DNA from: Macquaria australasica
Taxonomy: Eukaryota > Chordata > Actinopteri > Centrarchiformes > Percichthyidae
Reading direction: 5' to 3'
Length of the DNA: 64,000 nucleotides
Assembly (NCBI GenBank): GCA_005408345.1
Contig: SEMN01000100.1
Span: 298,501 to 362,500, forward strand
The position numbers and the translations under genes are program-made. Below the pieces are notes generated by a model that saw only the letters and a list, made by a program, of their open reading frames with translations, ran no database searches and had not been told where the DNA came from. Positions 45,341-55,071 of this stretch are shown here, piece after piece. Position 1 is the first letter of the stretch, and each line of letters opens with the position of its first letter.

Positions 45341-47689
45341 AATCATGGAAATATAACATTTAAAGCAGAACTATCCTGTGACCCTCTCTAACATTATGCA
45401 TGCATCATAATAGATAATAACTAATGTTGGAAGTGAAAAAGAACAAAAATATTAATATATTCATTTATTTAGGAAGCATAACCTGCTATTGACATATGTT
45501 GGATAGAACTGCCGATTTCCTGCTGTTTTATGACATTCAGGAAAGCATTTGCAAGTCCTTCAGCAGAACTACTGCAAATTCATGGTCAGTTTCATTCTGG
45601 CCCCTAACAGTGCACATTTAACATACTGGTTATTATGCATTTTGCCATTGTTAAGAAAACTAAAACTACAAAAATGTGAGAGAACCTTAGAAATTGGTAT
45701 CATTTGGTTTGTTTACTGATAATATTGCTCTGGTTATGAGAATAAATAGTGAAAGGCTCCTTCTCATGATTTCAGAATCAAACCTGAAACAAACTGAGCC
45801 ATAGACAATTAGAGCAAATTGTTATTGGAAGTGATATTTCCTTTAATATTGAGGGTGATTTTTTTCAATAAAAGTGCAGACCCAAGAAGGCCAGTTCAGT
45901 ATGTTTTCAAATACCTTTCTTTCCCAAGTCTTGTTCTAATCCAAGACGCTTATTAATGAGTTGGATATGTTTCAATGGAACAGTTTAAAGTGGATTTAAA
46001 GTAAATGACCACACAGTTAAACCTATATGTGCATCAATACAATTTTAATTTTAATATTTAATATATCTTTGCTATACATTTGCATACATTTCTGGTTATT
46101 TACTACTTTTAAGAATAGCCAAGAGCAAGATAGAAGATTTTTTGTAGCCGTTGTTATACTTACTGTTCAGGTTCATTGGAACTGCAAACATGGACAAGAT
46201 GCCTGACACAGAATGTATGGGACTGTCAGCAAAGCTTGTGTTTGAATTCATTTAATTTGAATATTTGATGCTCATTTTTAACCAGATTTTATGGCAACCG
46301 AATGGGATAGGCTTAATAAAAAAACTGAACTTGTTAAGGGTACATTTGAACAGAAATGTCAAATTATGTTTTCTCAAATCAAATTTAGATTTCACAATTT
46401 ATACTGAACTGAATTGAGGGACATCAAGAAGCAGATGAGCAGAGTTTATTTCTAGAAGTGCTGGTCTTCAAGCTAACAAGCTACATGTTAGTAACGGAAC
46501 ATGTTTGGTTTTGATTGCACAGCAGTTGTGTCAGGATCCTCCCACTGTGACGAGCCTATAAGGCAGGCCTTCTCTGGTATTTCTATGGATATTTATAGAT
46601 TATATTTAGAAAATTTGCAATCTGAAAGGAACATTTGTGGACTAGTACTACAACGCAATTTTTCAAGGGTATAGCTGAGTGTAGGCCTGCCCTTGACTAA
46701 CCAGATTCTCCTAAGAAATACAAACAAATGGTTACTACCATCTCTCCTCTTCCAGCTGAAATGGCACAACACTAAAATATTTGTGGAGATAGGTCTGTTA
46801 AAATGAGACAAAGACAAAAATTCCAGCTACTGAAGGCTTGTTTTTGATAATGTTGGAATGAGTATTTAGCTTGTGCCTCTTCCCACAAAACTGTACCTTT
46901 CTAACTGTATATATTGGGATTGGCAAACATTGATATTTAAAAGGTACATTCTTTGATTTTTTTTTTTTAAATCAGCTACTTTAGTGGTTCACCATAAGCA
47001 TGCTCATTTGAGATTCGGATACTGTTATTAATCTCTGTAGTAGAGCTACCTATTAAAATACAGCCGCAATGAAACATGATACAATGAGACATTGTTTTGA
47101 GAAAGATTCATTGCGAATGTTCCAGCTAGCGTCTGTACGTAAGTATAATAAGATTTTAGCTTTTAAATCTATTGTTGATCTTCAAAAATATTGCTTAGAC
47201 TGGCACATGAAAGAGATAAAATAATTTCTTAAACTTAGAAGTGTGCCCAATATATATCATAAGTGTGTATGTGTGTGTGACTCGTGTACTGGGTGTCTAC
47301 TTCTGTGAAAGAGTGTGCAAAAAGGCTAACGGATGCTCAGCTATAGTTTTCACACACACAGCAGCATGTTGTCATGTCATTTCAGTCCTACATCAGCTCT
47401 ATTCACATTCGACACCTAATGGCTTTGTTACCAGGAGGATATTATCCCTCTCACTACACATGTTTATAAGACAGCCTGTAGTGATCCAGTTGCCTATGGA
47501 GACCACTGAAATCAAGGCTGTATAATCATCTGGCTTTCCTTTCAAAATTTCTGCTGTAAATTGTGCATTAAAGCCGTTCATTTTAGTACTCACATAATAA
47601 TACAAAAGCATTCACTGAAACCTGCTTGCCCAACACCGACAGACAGGTTTACTAGGCAAACGCAGAGCTACATCAGCACCAAACAATCA
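45341..47689. other. AT-rich non-coding stretch
   Basis: Long AT-rich unique sequence with no exon having both splice signals and no recognised repeat. A poly-T run lies at 46959-46968. Frames at 46593-46817 and 47241-47611 are domain-free and overlap on both strands. Confidence 0.55.
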
Positions 47690-48095
47690 ACATGAATCCA
47701 TTTACACATTGCCGTAGCATGTGCGCATGTGCACTCATGCAGCCACACGGCTTTAGCAGACATGTTTCTCCTCTGCTCCGTGTTGGTGGTGTGTGATTGC
47801 CGCATGGCTCATGAACACCAGAGCATTTATCTTTAAATAACCTCCACCCCCTGTCGCTACTGAACAATAGTGAGATGCTTCTAATTTTCTGCAAGATAAT
47901 GGTAGTCATATTGAGATGAAAAAGGTCAAGGGTTGGCTTGTTAGGTTCTGATTGGTTCGGAGCGTCACGCTGCCCCTGGAGATAAAATGGAATGTGATAT
48001 TTCATTTAAAGCACCACCCTTTCAGACTGCATAGCAATTTTACGTGATAGCTCCATAAGGAGGCCCAGTTCTGCAATGATTAGAGTGCATCTACC
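47690..48095. promoter_or_regulatory. Conserved-element-like block
   Basis: Unique sequence with GTGTGTGATTGCCGCATGG, GCATTTATCTTTAAATAACC, TCTGATTGGTTCGGAGCGTCACGC (inverted CCAAT with CpGs), GATATTTCATTTAAAGC and TGCAATGATTAGAGTGC. It is the only complex block in about 3 kb of AT-rich DNA. An enhancer is the likely reading. Confidence 0.35.
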
Positions 48096-49039
48096 AGTCA
48101 AACACTAAACACAAAAATGGCTAGTCTGATGTCTTGCATCAGCAGTTTTTTTGCTGTTTTTTCATGATCAAAAGCATGTGCTGTGTAGTTTTCCACATGC
48201 TGTTTTTCATTTTTAGTGATTCAAATTTTCTCCCACCCCCTCCAACCAGCAAAGATTGATGGGTTTTGTTTATGCATATGTATAAGATGTGTGTATGCAG
48301 TTGAACCTGCCTTTAACCTTCATCTGCTCACATGTATTGTGAGCCACTGCTGTACACTCTGAATCGTAGTGTTTTATAAAGGAAAGATGTTTCTTGTTGA
48401 AGTAGATACTGTAAGTTATAACACACCATGAACTGATTCCCCTTAATTCTCAAGCCTCCTTGTGTCATTATTCAAAAAGTGCAGTCGTGCTTTATTCTGT
48501 ACATGCTTCAATGGATGTGGGGGGATGTCGCTGAAGTGGGTGAACCTGTGCTGACTTCTGTGGTAGCCTGGTGTTGTTCGTTGAATGCAATATTTAATTC
48601 ATGCTTTGACCACAATGGTTAGAAAATCACCACTTACTGGTATGTGAATATATTGAGGACCAAACTATAGCTGACACACGTGACATCGACCATAGAGGCC
48701 AAGAGGATGCGTATAATCATATAACCAAAGCACTGCACATTGCTGAAACCATTACACGCCAACAAATAATAAATCAATGAAACTCTAATCACACAAACTC
48801 TGTCTCTTAATAGAGGTGCCTCTGACACCTACAACAAATGTATGATATAACTTGCACATTTCTATCATATATTATATTATGTAAATTCCCAAAAGCATTA
48901 TGGACCAACAGCAGTAGAGAAACTAGCATTTGTCTGGCTTTTTTTTTTTTTGTTTAGTTTTACCCTGCTTGGCAGCTTTTGCATAATCTCTTTGGCCTGG
49001 TTTCTACATTTTTTTTTTAATTCCAGCCTGAGGACCAAA
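48096..49039. other. AT-rich non-coding spacer
   Basis: No gene or recognised repeat. Short T runs lie at 48943-48953 and 49011-49018. A 64-codon minus frame at 48634-48828 has no domain. Confidence 0.55.
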
Positions 49040-49270
49040 TGCATCACACATTATGCAGTGACCCAAACTGCATTTCCCAAAGAGCAGTCCAGCCAGTGGG
49101 AGTGGCCTGAGCTTGTTGAGGAGGCTGCCCTTTAAGGTCATTACAGTGGTCATGTGATAAGCCAGCAGAGCCCCCTGGGCCATATGACAAACTGGGCTGC
49201 CAGGCCGAGGTGTGTGTCAGGGGTGTTTTTCCACAAAGCATTCTATAAAAGTGTAACTGGGCTGTATTTG
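49040..49270. promoter_or_regulatory. Conserved-element-like block with TATA-like site
   Basis: Complex GC-balanced block: CACACATTATGCAGTGACCC, CCAGTGGGAGTGGCC, TTTAAGGTCATTACAGTGGTCATGTG and GAGCCCCCTGGGCC (weak CTCF-like core). It ends with TTCTATAAAAGTG, a consensus TATA box at 49244-49251 in + orientation, about 30 bp before CTGTATTTGCCC. It may be a distal promoter or an enhancer. No exon follows that I can define. Confidence 0.35.
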
Positions 49271-49489
49271 CCCTTTCCTCCTGCTATGCGTTCAGCCAAC
49301 AGGCCCCTGAAGATCTCTTAAAAAGTGCTGATCCACAGAGCTGGGCTGGTGCTCTTGTAATCCTTCTAGCTCTGCTCCACCCTCCACCCCACCCCCACGA
49401 TCTCACCCTCTGTACCTTCTGCTTCCTCTCTCACATTCCCTCACTGTCTCCTGCTGATGCATTGCTCTGATGTGAGCGACAAGGTGATG

Positions 49490-49650
49490 GGATGGAGGGG
49501 CTTGTTTGGGCCCCAAGCTAATTACCACACATTAGAGCATGACTAAATAAATCTTAAGTGCTGCTAATTGCTTGGCAGTGAAAACAATAACTGTGGTACT
49601 TGCCCAGAGGCTCTGGGGTAGTGAGGGGCTGGGGCACTGGGGACCACAGG
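49490..49650. promoter_or_regulatory. Conserved-element-like block
   Basis: Contains GGGCCCCAAGCTAATTACC, CACACATTAGAGCATGAC, TAAATAAATCTTAAG and TGCTGCTAATTGCTTGGCAG (TAATTG beside an NFI-like TTGGCA). Four homeodomain cores fall within about 60 bp of otherwise complex sequence. It is one of the strongest enhancer candidates by eye. Confidence 0.42.
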
Positions 49651-50085
49651 CCCTGGCACCGGGCCAGCAGAAGACACCAGCACCATCAGTCAACTCCCTC
49701 ACCCCCTCTGCCTTCATGTTAAAGTCACACACCACTTGGCACTGTCACTACATGCACCATATGCCCCACACCCACCACCCAGTCCCTAACACACTCCCTG
49801 CAGCCCTCACCAGCAAAGAATAAGCCACACATGACAGACACAGACAAGCTCAGTCTGTCTGTGGAGCCATCATACATCACTGCATTAATAAACATGAATT
49901 AGTAATGGCACAATTAGATGGGGTTGTTCTGACATTTACTGGTACAATAATGGTGTTCTCCTCTCTACAACCCCCTTTGGCCTGTACTGGAGCTCCATCA
50001 GATCTCAGACCTTTAGATGTGATGGCTCAGTATGTATCTTGGTCACAATAACAAAAACACATCTAAGGGATCCGTATCAAGATTG

Positions 50086-50180
50086 TTTGTCGACCAATAT
50101 ATTGTTATTGAATTTTTAAAACTCCCAAGTATCTACATCAGTATCGGCCTAAAAAAAAAGCCAGTATCGGTCCAGCTTTA
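50086..50180 (+). repeat. Remnant of a TATCGGCC-type interspersed repeat
   Basis: The order GTCGACCAATATATTG, ATTGAATTTTTAAAACTCCCA, CATCAGTATCGGCCTAAAAA and CCAGTATCGGTCC follows the layout of a widespread fish repeat that I recall as carrying TATCGGCC-AAAAA-TATCGGTCGGGC units, usually assigned to non-autonomous DNA transposons. It is degraded and its ends are unclear. It stops only about 55 bp before the candidate exon at 50235. Confidence 0.5.
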
Positions 50181-50234
50181 CTCTGTATGTATGCAAGTGT
50201 GTGTATGTCACGTGTGTGTTTGTTTCCCTCTTAG

Positions 50235-50307
50235 GTCGCGTTCTGTCGTGTGTGAAGAAGCTGTTTGAACAGCCTGTGCTGCCTATCAGATCTCCTGTGG
50301 CCCAAAG
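50235..50307 (+). CDS. Candidate internal coding exon, unknown protein
   Basis: Acceptor TTTGTTTCCCTCTTAG ends at 50234 and donor GTATGT starts at 50308 after CAAAG. The 73-nt exon is open in only one frame (two leading bases, 23 codons, two trailing): RVLSCV, then KKLFEQPVLPIRSPVAQ. The other two frames have stops. The peptide looks protein-like (basic-amphipathic start, Pro-Ile-Arg-Ser-Pro) but matches no family I know. Start phase fits the candidate exon at 31832 and end phase fits the acceptor at 53942. It is the best exon candidate in the window, though single-exon evidence by eye is weak. Confidence 0.33.
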
Positions 50308-51640
50308 GTATGTTCAACACAGACGTCCCAGCAGCCCTTACCACACTGAATGGGGCATCACAAAGCCTTTCACTCTGCCACAGCACTCACCAAAGATGAC
50401 TGCCATAAACTGCAGATGAGTGACAGAGGGAATTCAACAAATTCATTGTACTTTCTGAATATGACTTTTCAAACATTATGTGACGTCGTTTCCGACTAGT
50501 CTTCATTCAAAGTTGGTAAATGTGAAATTCTGTCCTCCACAAAGAGGCTCAGTCACAGCACACAACCATAGTCTGTCTGATCTGCAGAAAAATTATATCT
50601 ATAAATATAAAACGTACATTTTGTTCCATATCATGATAATCATGACAAAGGAATGCATTACCTGCTTTGATACAATTTCCTTAATCAAATGAAGTTAAAC
50701 AAACTGTTGAGGTTTAGGAGCAGTTTATGTTTTTATGCACAGTGTTTATTTAGTTTGCAACAGTGCAAACACAATATAAGTTATCATCAGAAGAATAATA
50801 TGCCTTTTAATCAAAACCCATTAGCATACAAATTTTGGTCACAAGAATTAACAGTAAACAGTGTACCCATTAAACAGTGCAAACTGATCAAAGCTCTTAC
50901 AAATTCTTTTGTTTCAGATTTGTCTTTGAGAATCTGTTCTTTCACACTTTCTTTCAGTTTTAATTATTTTTTATAACTTGAAGTTTCATTTCCCAAAAAA
51001 TGACAGGGGTGAATAGTGATGTGATCTCAGTGTCTCGTGTATCCTCTGCCACTTTCTGATCCTCCCTTTCTCTCTGAAACCAGTAGCTTCTCATTTGCAC
51101 TGTCACTCTTCTGCAGTGTTTTACTGCTTTCCCAGGGGACTCGTGCGCTTTTGTTAGCTTTTCTGTGAACACACACAGCCTAATTGGTTGATTAGTTCAG
51201 GTTGACTGGCCTGTTAATTGAAAAGTAATTTAGATTTGATGTGTCTAATGAAGATCCTAATTTATGATTTGGCACTCATCCAAGGGTTTGTTTTTGAGAG
51301 TAGGAATCAAACAAAAAGGATGAAAGGAAACAAGAAAATGATTCAGTGTCTCAGTGCTGCTTTGATAGCACATGAACTAAATCTCTGTATAAGGTGATAA
51401 CACTTAAGCTTTAAGACTTGAGTTTATCTCCTTGAAATTAAACTGATATAGACAACAGTAAGGCAGCAGTATTTGTAAAAAACATTGAATGTTTGGTATT
51501 AGTGTTTAATCCTATGTAGCTATTTTGTTATTTGTCCTAATGGGCATACATTATATCCTATTTCTCTATACCTTTTACTGTATTGATCACATATACTGGC
51601 TTTAAATAATACACAAAAAGCTCAGACACAAAAATTAAAA
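50308..51640. other. AT-rich non-coding stretch
   Basis: Unique, mostly AT-rich sequence. Related stretches AACAGTGCAAAC recur at about 50759 and 50874, the only internal similarity seen. Open frames (50480-50976) have no domain or splice pair. Confidence 0.5.
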
Positions 51641-51711
51641 CATTGTAAGGTGGGTGAACCTCTCTCATTGAAGGTGCTATAGAAATTTAATATCCATAAA
51701 TAAATATCCTA
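51641..51711 (+). repeat. Possible retroposon 3' tail remnant
   Basis: CATTGTAAGG ... CTCTCATTGAAGGTGCTATAGAAAT followed by A/T-rich ATAAATAAAT resembles the TTGTAAAGCGCTTT...AAGGTGCTATATAAATAAA ending that I recall from many fish retroposons. Only the last 70 bp is recognisable and the family is not determined. Confidence 0.3.
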
Positions 51712-52534
51712 CTTCATTCAAGATATCAATACACAAATGAGAGCACGGCTGAGAAGACTGGCAGCCATATTTAGCTTCTACACTATTTTACAATGTGAGC
51801 CACTGGCTTGAATTTTGCAAGACTTTAGCTTGGTTTGTTTATGGCACAAACTGATTTAGGGCACAGACTGGGTATTGGACAGGTAGTGCACAATTTATAA
51901 GCATTATTTGTACTGCCACTGGTTTTCTTTCAGCAGTGCTAGATTACAGTGACATTTACAGGCAAAGAGATTAACAATTAGCCCCTCCTTTCACAGCCAA
52001 CTATCTGTGTGCTACAAAATCCATTCACTTTGTTAGAGTATGAAGGTTTCTCTTTAGTAAATGTAATATTTGTGTTTGTTTAATAACATTGCATTTTACC
52101 TATGTTTGAGTCCCTTGCTGATCACATATTGTGGGCACATTTGTTAATATGAATCCACATCTGATCAGGGTTTCATGAATCTGGATCAGATGTCAGACCT
52201 ATAACCATTGGCCTTTTTCACGTTTTTCTCCTGTCTTTGCAACTCTATTTATCCTTAATCATTCTGCAACTGATAAACTCAATGTAGTTTACCAGTCAAT
52301 GATAATAAGAAAAATGTATGTTTGCTGTTGCTGCACTGACCACATAATCTGTGGGTTGTGTACATTGAACAACTCTGATACAAGCGAGCTTAACAGTAGT
52401 TATGTTTATCTTCCTCTCTTGACTTAAACACAAATTGAGTCTCCCTGGTTACCATTACTTGTACTGTACCTGAGCTACATTCTTGTTAAGAGTCTAGCTC
52501 AAGTGAAGTACAAGTATATAACTCTGAGTCAAGA
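51712..52534. other. AT-rich non-coding spacer
   Basis: Unique AT-rich DNA between two repeat remnants. No exon, microsatellite or notable motif cluster was seen. Confidence 0.55.
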
Positions 52535-52967
52535 GCTGTGTCCCAATTCCCCAATATATATTAATTTATATTGAATTTTGAGTTATAAGTATATTATGTT
52601 TACATAGGAGAAGTGATAAAATGCACAGAAAGAGCTTACATTCATACATGATGCATTCTAAATTTGCCTGATTTTTTTTGGTGGTGTGTAGACAGTGTGA
52701 GACAGCTTTAGGAACATGTCAGAACACAAAACAACACCAAAAAGAAGTAAATCAATGAAGTTATTAAATCTTTGGAAAACATTTGACGTTCTTGTTGCTT
52801 TTCTCCTGATTTGAAAATGGCAGTAGAGTTCTGAAATTACAGTTTAATTGAAGTCTGTTGGCCATCTTGTATCATTTCCTGCCATTCATTTCTTGTATAC
52901 TAACTGTCAAAACAGTGCACAGTGCATTCTTATTGTATTAGTATGCAGTGTGGAACTGGGACACAGC
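52535..52967. mobile_element. MITE-like element with terminal inverted repeats
   Basis: GCTGTGTCCCAATTCC at 52535-52550 is mirrored by GGAACTGGGACACAGC at 52952-52967; the second reads GCTGTGTCCCAGTTCC on the other strand, 15 of 16 identical. The 433-bp span has no coding capacity, as expected for a non-autonomous DNA transposon. The phrase 'ctgtgtcccaattc' is one I associate with fish hAT-like MITEs. A clear target-site duplication was not found (AAGA on the left against CAATG on the right), so the exact ends or the superfamily remain open. Confidence 0.5.
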
Positions 52968-53942
52968 CAATGATATGTACACTTAGAGCGATTTGCATTG
53001 TGTACCGCACAATAATGTTTAATTTGTTTTGTAGTTTATTTAGCAAAACTGTGCATGAAGGTACTTCGTATCCTTGGTACAGAATGTTCATTCTTTTCTT
53101 TTCATTCAGCTGCATGTTCACTGAAGAGTGAACCTGTAGAGTGCAGGCCTTTTTCCTCTTGAGTGTTCCCACACCAGAGCTCTAGTGCAAAGGGAGTTTA
53201 TGAGCATCAAGGTCCTCCCCCACAGTTTGGAGGAATATATCTTCCCTCAAATCCACAATTATGCACAAGGAAGTCACATTTAAAATCAATCAATGGAAAC
53301 TTGATTTCCCTTTAGCATTGGGGGGATGGTCCCAAAAGCCTTTTGATTCCTCCTCCAGTGTAGCTTGGGGCCTTGAATTGAACATTCATTGCTGTTGTTG
53401 AGTGGTCCAGTCAGTCGTCTGTTTAGTAAAATTCCAACAAAATTCAAAATATAATAAAAATTAAATCCCATCCAATGACTTGTCAGACTGTCAAAAAACA
53501 TCCCAAAGCTGGCTTTATCCAAACCAGTTCAAAACAGCAATAATCTCTTTTGTGCCACAGTTTACACTATCGTCTTGCAGCCATTTTCATCTTTGAATTA
53601 GAAATCAGTTTTGGATTATACATTCAACTTTGCCTTGATCAGAAATGTTCCTGTTACTTCCTCCATGGATGTTTGTATCCAGGATGCAGGATATTCCTTC
53701 CGGTCTTTGATTTTCTTGGGAATTTCCAGATATGATTTTGCTGTAACAGCTGAACTCATGAGCGTAGTAGTATGTGCTGGGCCTTCTCTGTCCCATGTTG
53801 TCACCGAGGCAATCTGCAGATCCTTTGACACTCCAGCTACTTCTGTTCAGAGGGAGTTTTTTTCTAGACAAAACAGAAAAAAATCAAAATACAATCAGTA
53901 ATAAATAAAGCAGGATAATTGTTTTTTTTTTTTTCTGTGCAG
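52968..53942. other. Non-coding stretch with overlapping minus-strand open frames
   Basis: Minus-strand open frames of 88 codons (53605-53871) and 71 codons (53616-53831) overlap in different frames, and a + frame of 96 codons covers the same DNA. An acceptor-like TTTTGTCTAG precedes them on the minus strand. None has a domain. The absence of stops in three frames at once suggests chance rather than a gene. A T15 tract at about 53921-53934 ends in CTGTGCAG. Confidence 0.4.
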
Positions 53943-54048
53943 AACATCTAAATCACCCATCATCCGCATCCCCCACCTCCCTACACACTCAGTCCCTTTG
54001 AACCTCATGCAATCATGCACACTTATGCACATGCAGAAATGTACCTGA
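53943..54048 (+). CDS. Possible terminal coding exon, weakly supported
   Basis: A very strong acceptor (about 14 T then CTGTGCAG) ends at 53942. After one base to complete a codon, 34 codons stay open, from TSKSPIIRIP to the end MHMQKCT, and stop with TGA at 54046-54048. This is the only frame that stays open over the whole stretch, and it fits the end phase of the candidate exon at 50235. No polyadenylation signal AATAAA occurs in the next several hundred bases, and the peptide matches nothing known. The acceptor may be incidental. Confidence 0.17.
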
Positions 54049-54169
54049 CAGTGCTCCATAGCAGGCCAAACTAGTGCAGGCATTAGCAACCTCAGGTGTG
54101 GGAATCAACCCCTTTGTTGCACACATTCACATTTCTTTGCACTATTTGTCCATCTTTCACCTACCCGCA

Positions 54170-54830
54170 TACTTAAAGCAGTAGTCATTATTCGCCCTCA
54201 CCCTCCCTCCCTTAATGAGAAAGCAATTACCATAGGTTTCTCCCCAGTCCCAGTGGCCTGGCAGCGCTGTCCGAAACCTGCCTCCACACCTGCCTTCAGC
54301 TCTGCGTCTGCTTCTCTCTCAGATTCGCTTCTCTTCCCTTGTACCTCTTCTCCCTTTCACTGTGGCTGCAGACTCTCTCTCTTTCTCCATCCTCTCTGCA
54401 GCCTCTCTCTTTCGCTCCTCCCATCTCTGAGCTCTAGGCTGCTCTGGGTTTTAGACGGATCACTCTCACAATGGTTGATCAATACAGGTATTGATCCACT
54501 GGCAAAATGTTTATAAAATCATTCTGGGCAGCTGCAGTGCAGTGGGGAGGGGAGGCGGGGCGACGAGAGGGCCAGCATGCCATGCCATTCGCCTACGAAG
54601 AGCCAGCACGGACCTGATTGGCTGTCTGTCTACCCGCCTTGCCAGGAAGAGGGCTGGCATAGTCTGTGTTGCTTTGTCATTGTTTCTTGGTATACCACAG
54701 CCCTCCCTGGCTTACGCTGCTAAACTTTCCAGACCACCAAAGCAGAGTGCAGCAGTTTAACCTTTTCGCTGCTCGATGTTGACTGCTTGCCAAGCAGTGG
54801 CGCCCGCTCTCTCTCCTTTCACATCAGCCA
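54170..54830. other. Non-coding spacer, CT-rich in the middle
   Basis: 54180-54245 holds CCCTTAATGAGAAAGCAATTACC, a short enhancer-like stretch. 54290-54430 is rich in CTCTCT and TCTTC. 54530-54720 is GC-richer, with CpGs in GGCGGGGCGACGAG and ATTCGCCTACGAAG. Frames of 87-89 codons show no domain. Confidence 0.45.
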
Positions 54831-54900
54831 AGAAATTAATTTGCATAAATTAGCAAGCTGCAGGCGATCCCAGTCTAATGATCCACTGTCATTTCATGTC
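54831..54900. promoter_or_regulatory. Enhancer-like block with POU octamer
   Basis: ATTAATTTGCATAAATTA at 54835-54852 holds a perfect octamer ATTTGCAT (54839-54846) overlapped by ATTAAT and AAATTA homeodomain cores, a composite POU/homeodomain site. It continues with GCAAGCTGCAGGCGATCC and TCTAATGATCC. POU3/POU5-class factors bind such sites. Occupancy is not shown. Confidence 0.42.
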
Positions 54901-55031
54901 CCCTTTCCCCTCTATCTTAGCGGGAAAACAGTCTTTCTCCTTAATGCCGCCCTGGTGCTTGCCTGCCTACATGCCCACTGTGGGAAATGTGTCACCTCAG
55001 AAACATTGCCCCTGTTTCACACACATAGACC

Positions 55032-55071
55032 AACACACACACAGACACACACACACACACGCACACACACA
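55032..55071. repeat. (CA)n microsatellite
   Basis: About 40 bp of CA with one GACA and one GCA interruption. It accounts for the His/Thr-rich frames on + and the Cys/Val-rich frame on the minus strand. Confidence 0.95.

Noticed and set aside
53605..53901. Overlapping open frames of 71-96 codons on both strands, one preceded by an acceptor-like TTTTGTCTAG on minus
   Set aside because: Three frames are open at once, no donor or known domain, and no transposase motif could be found.
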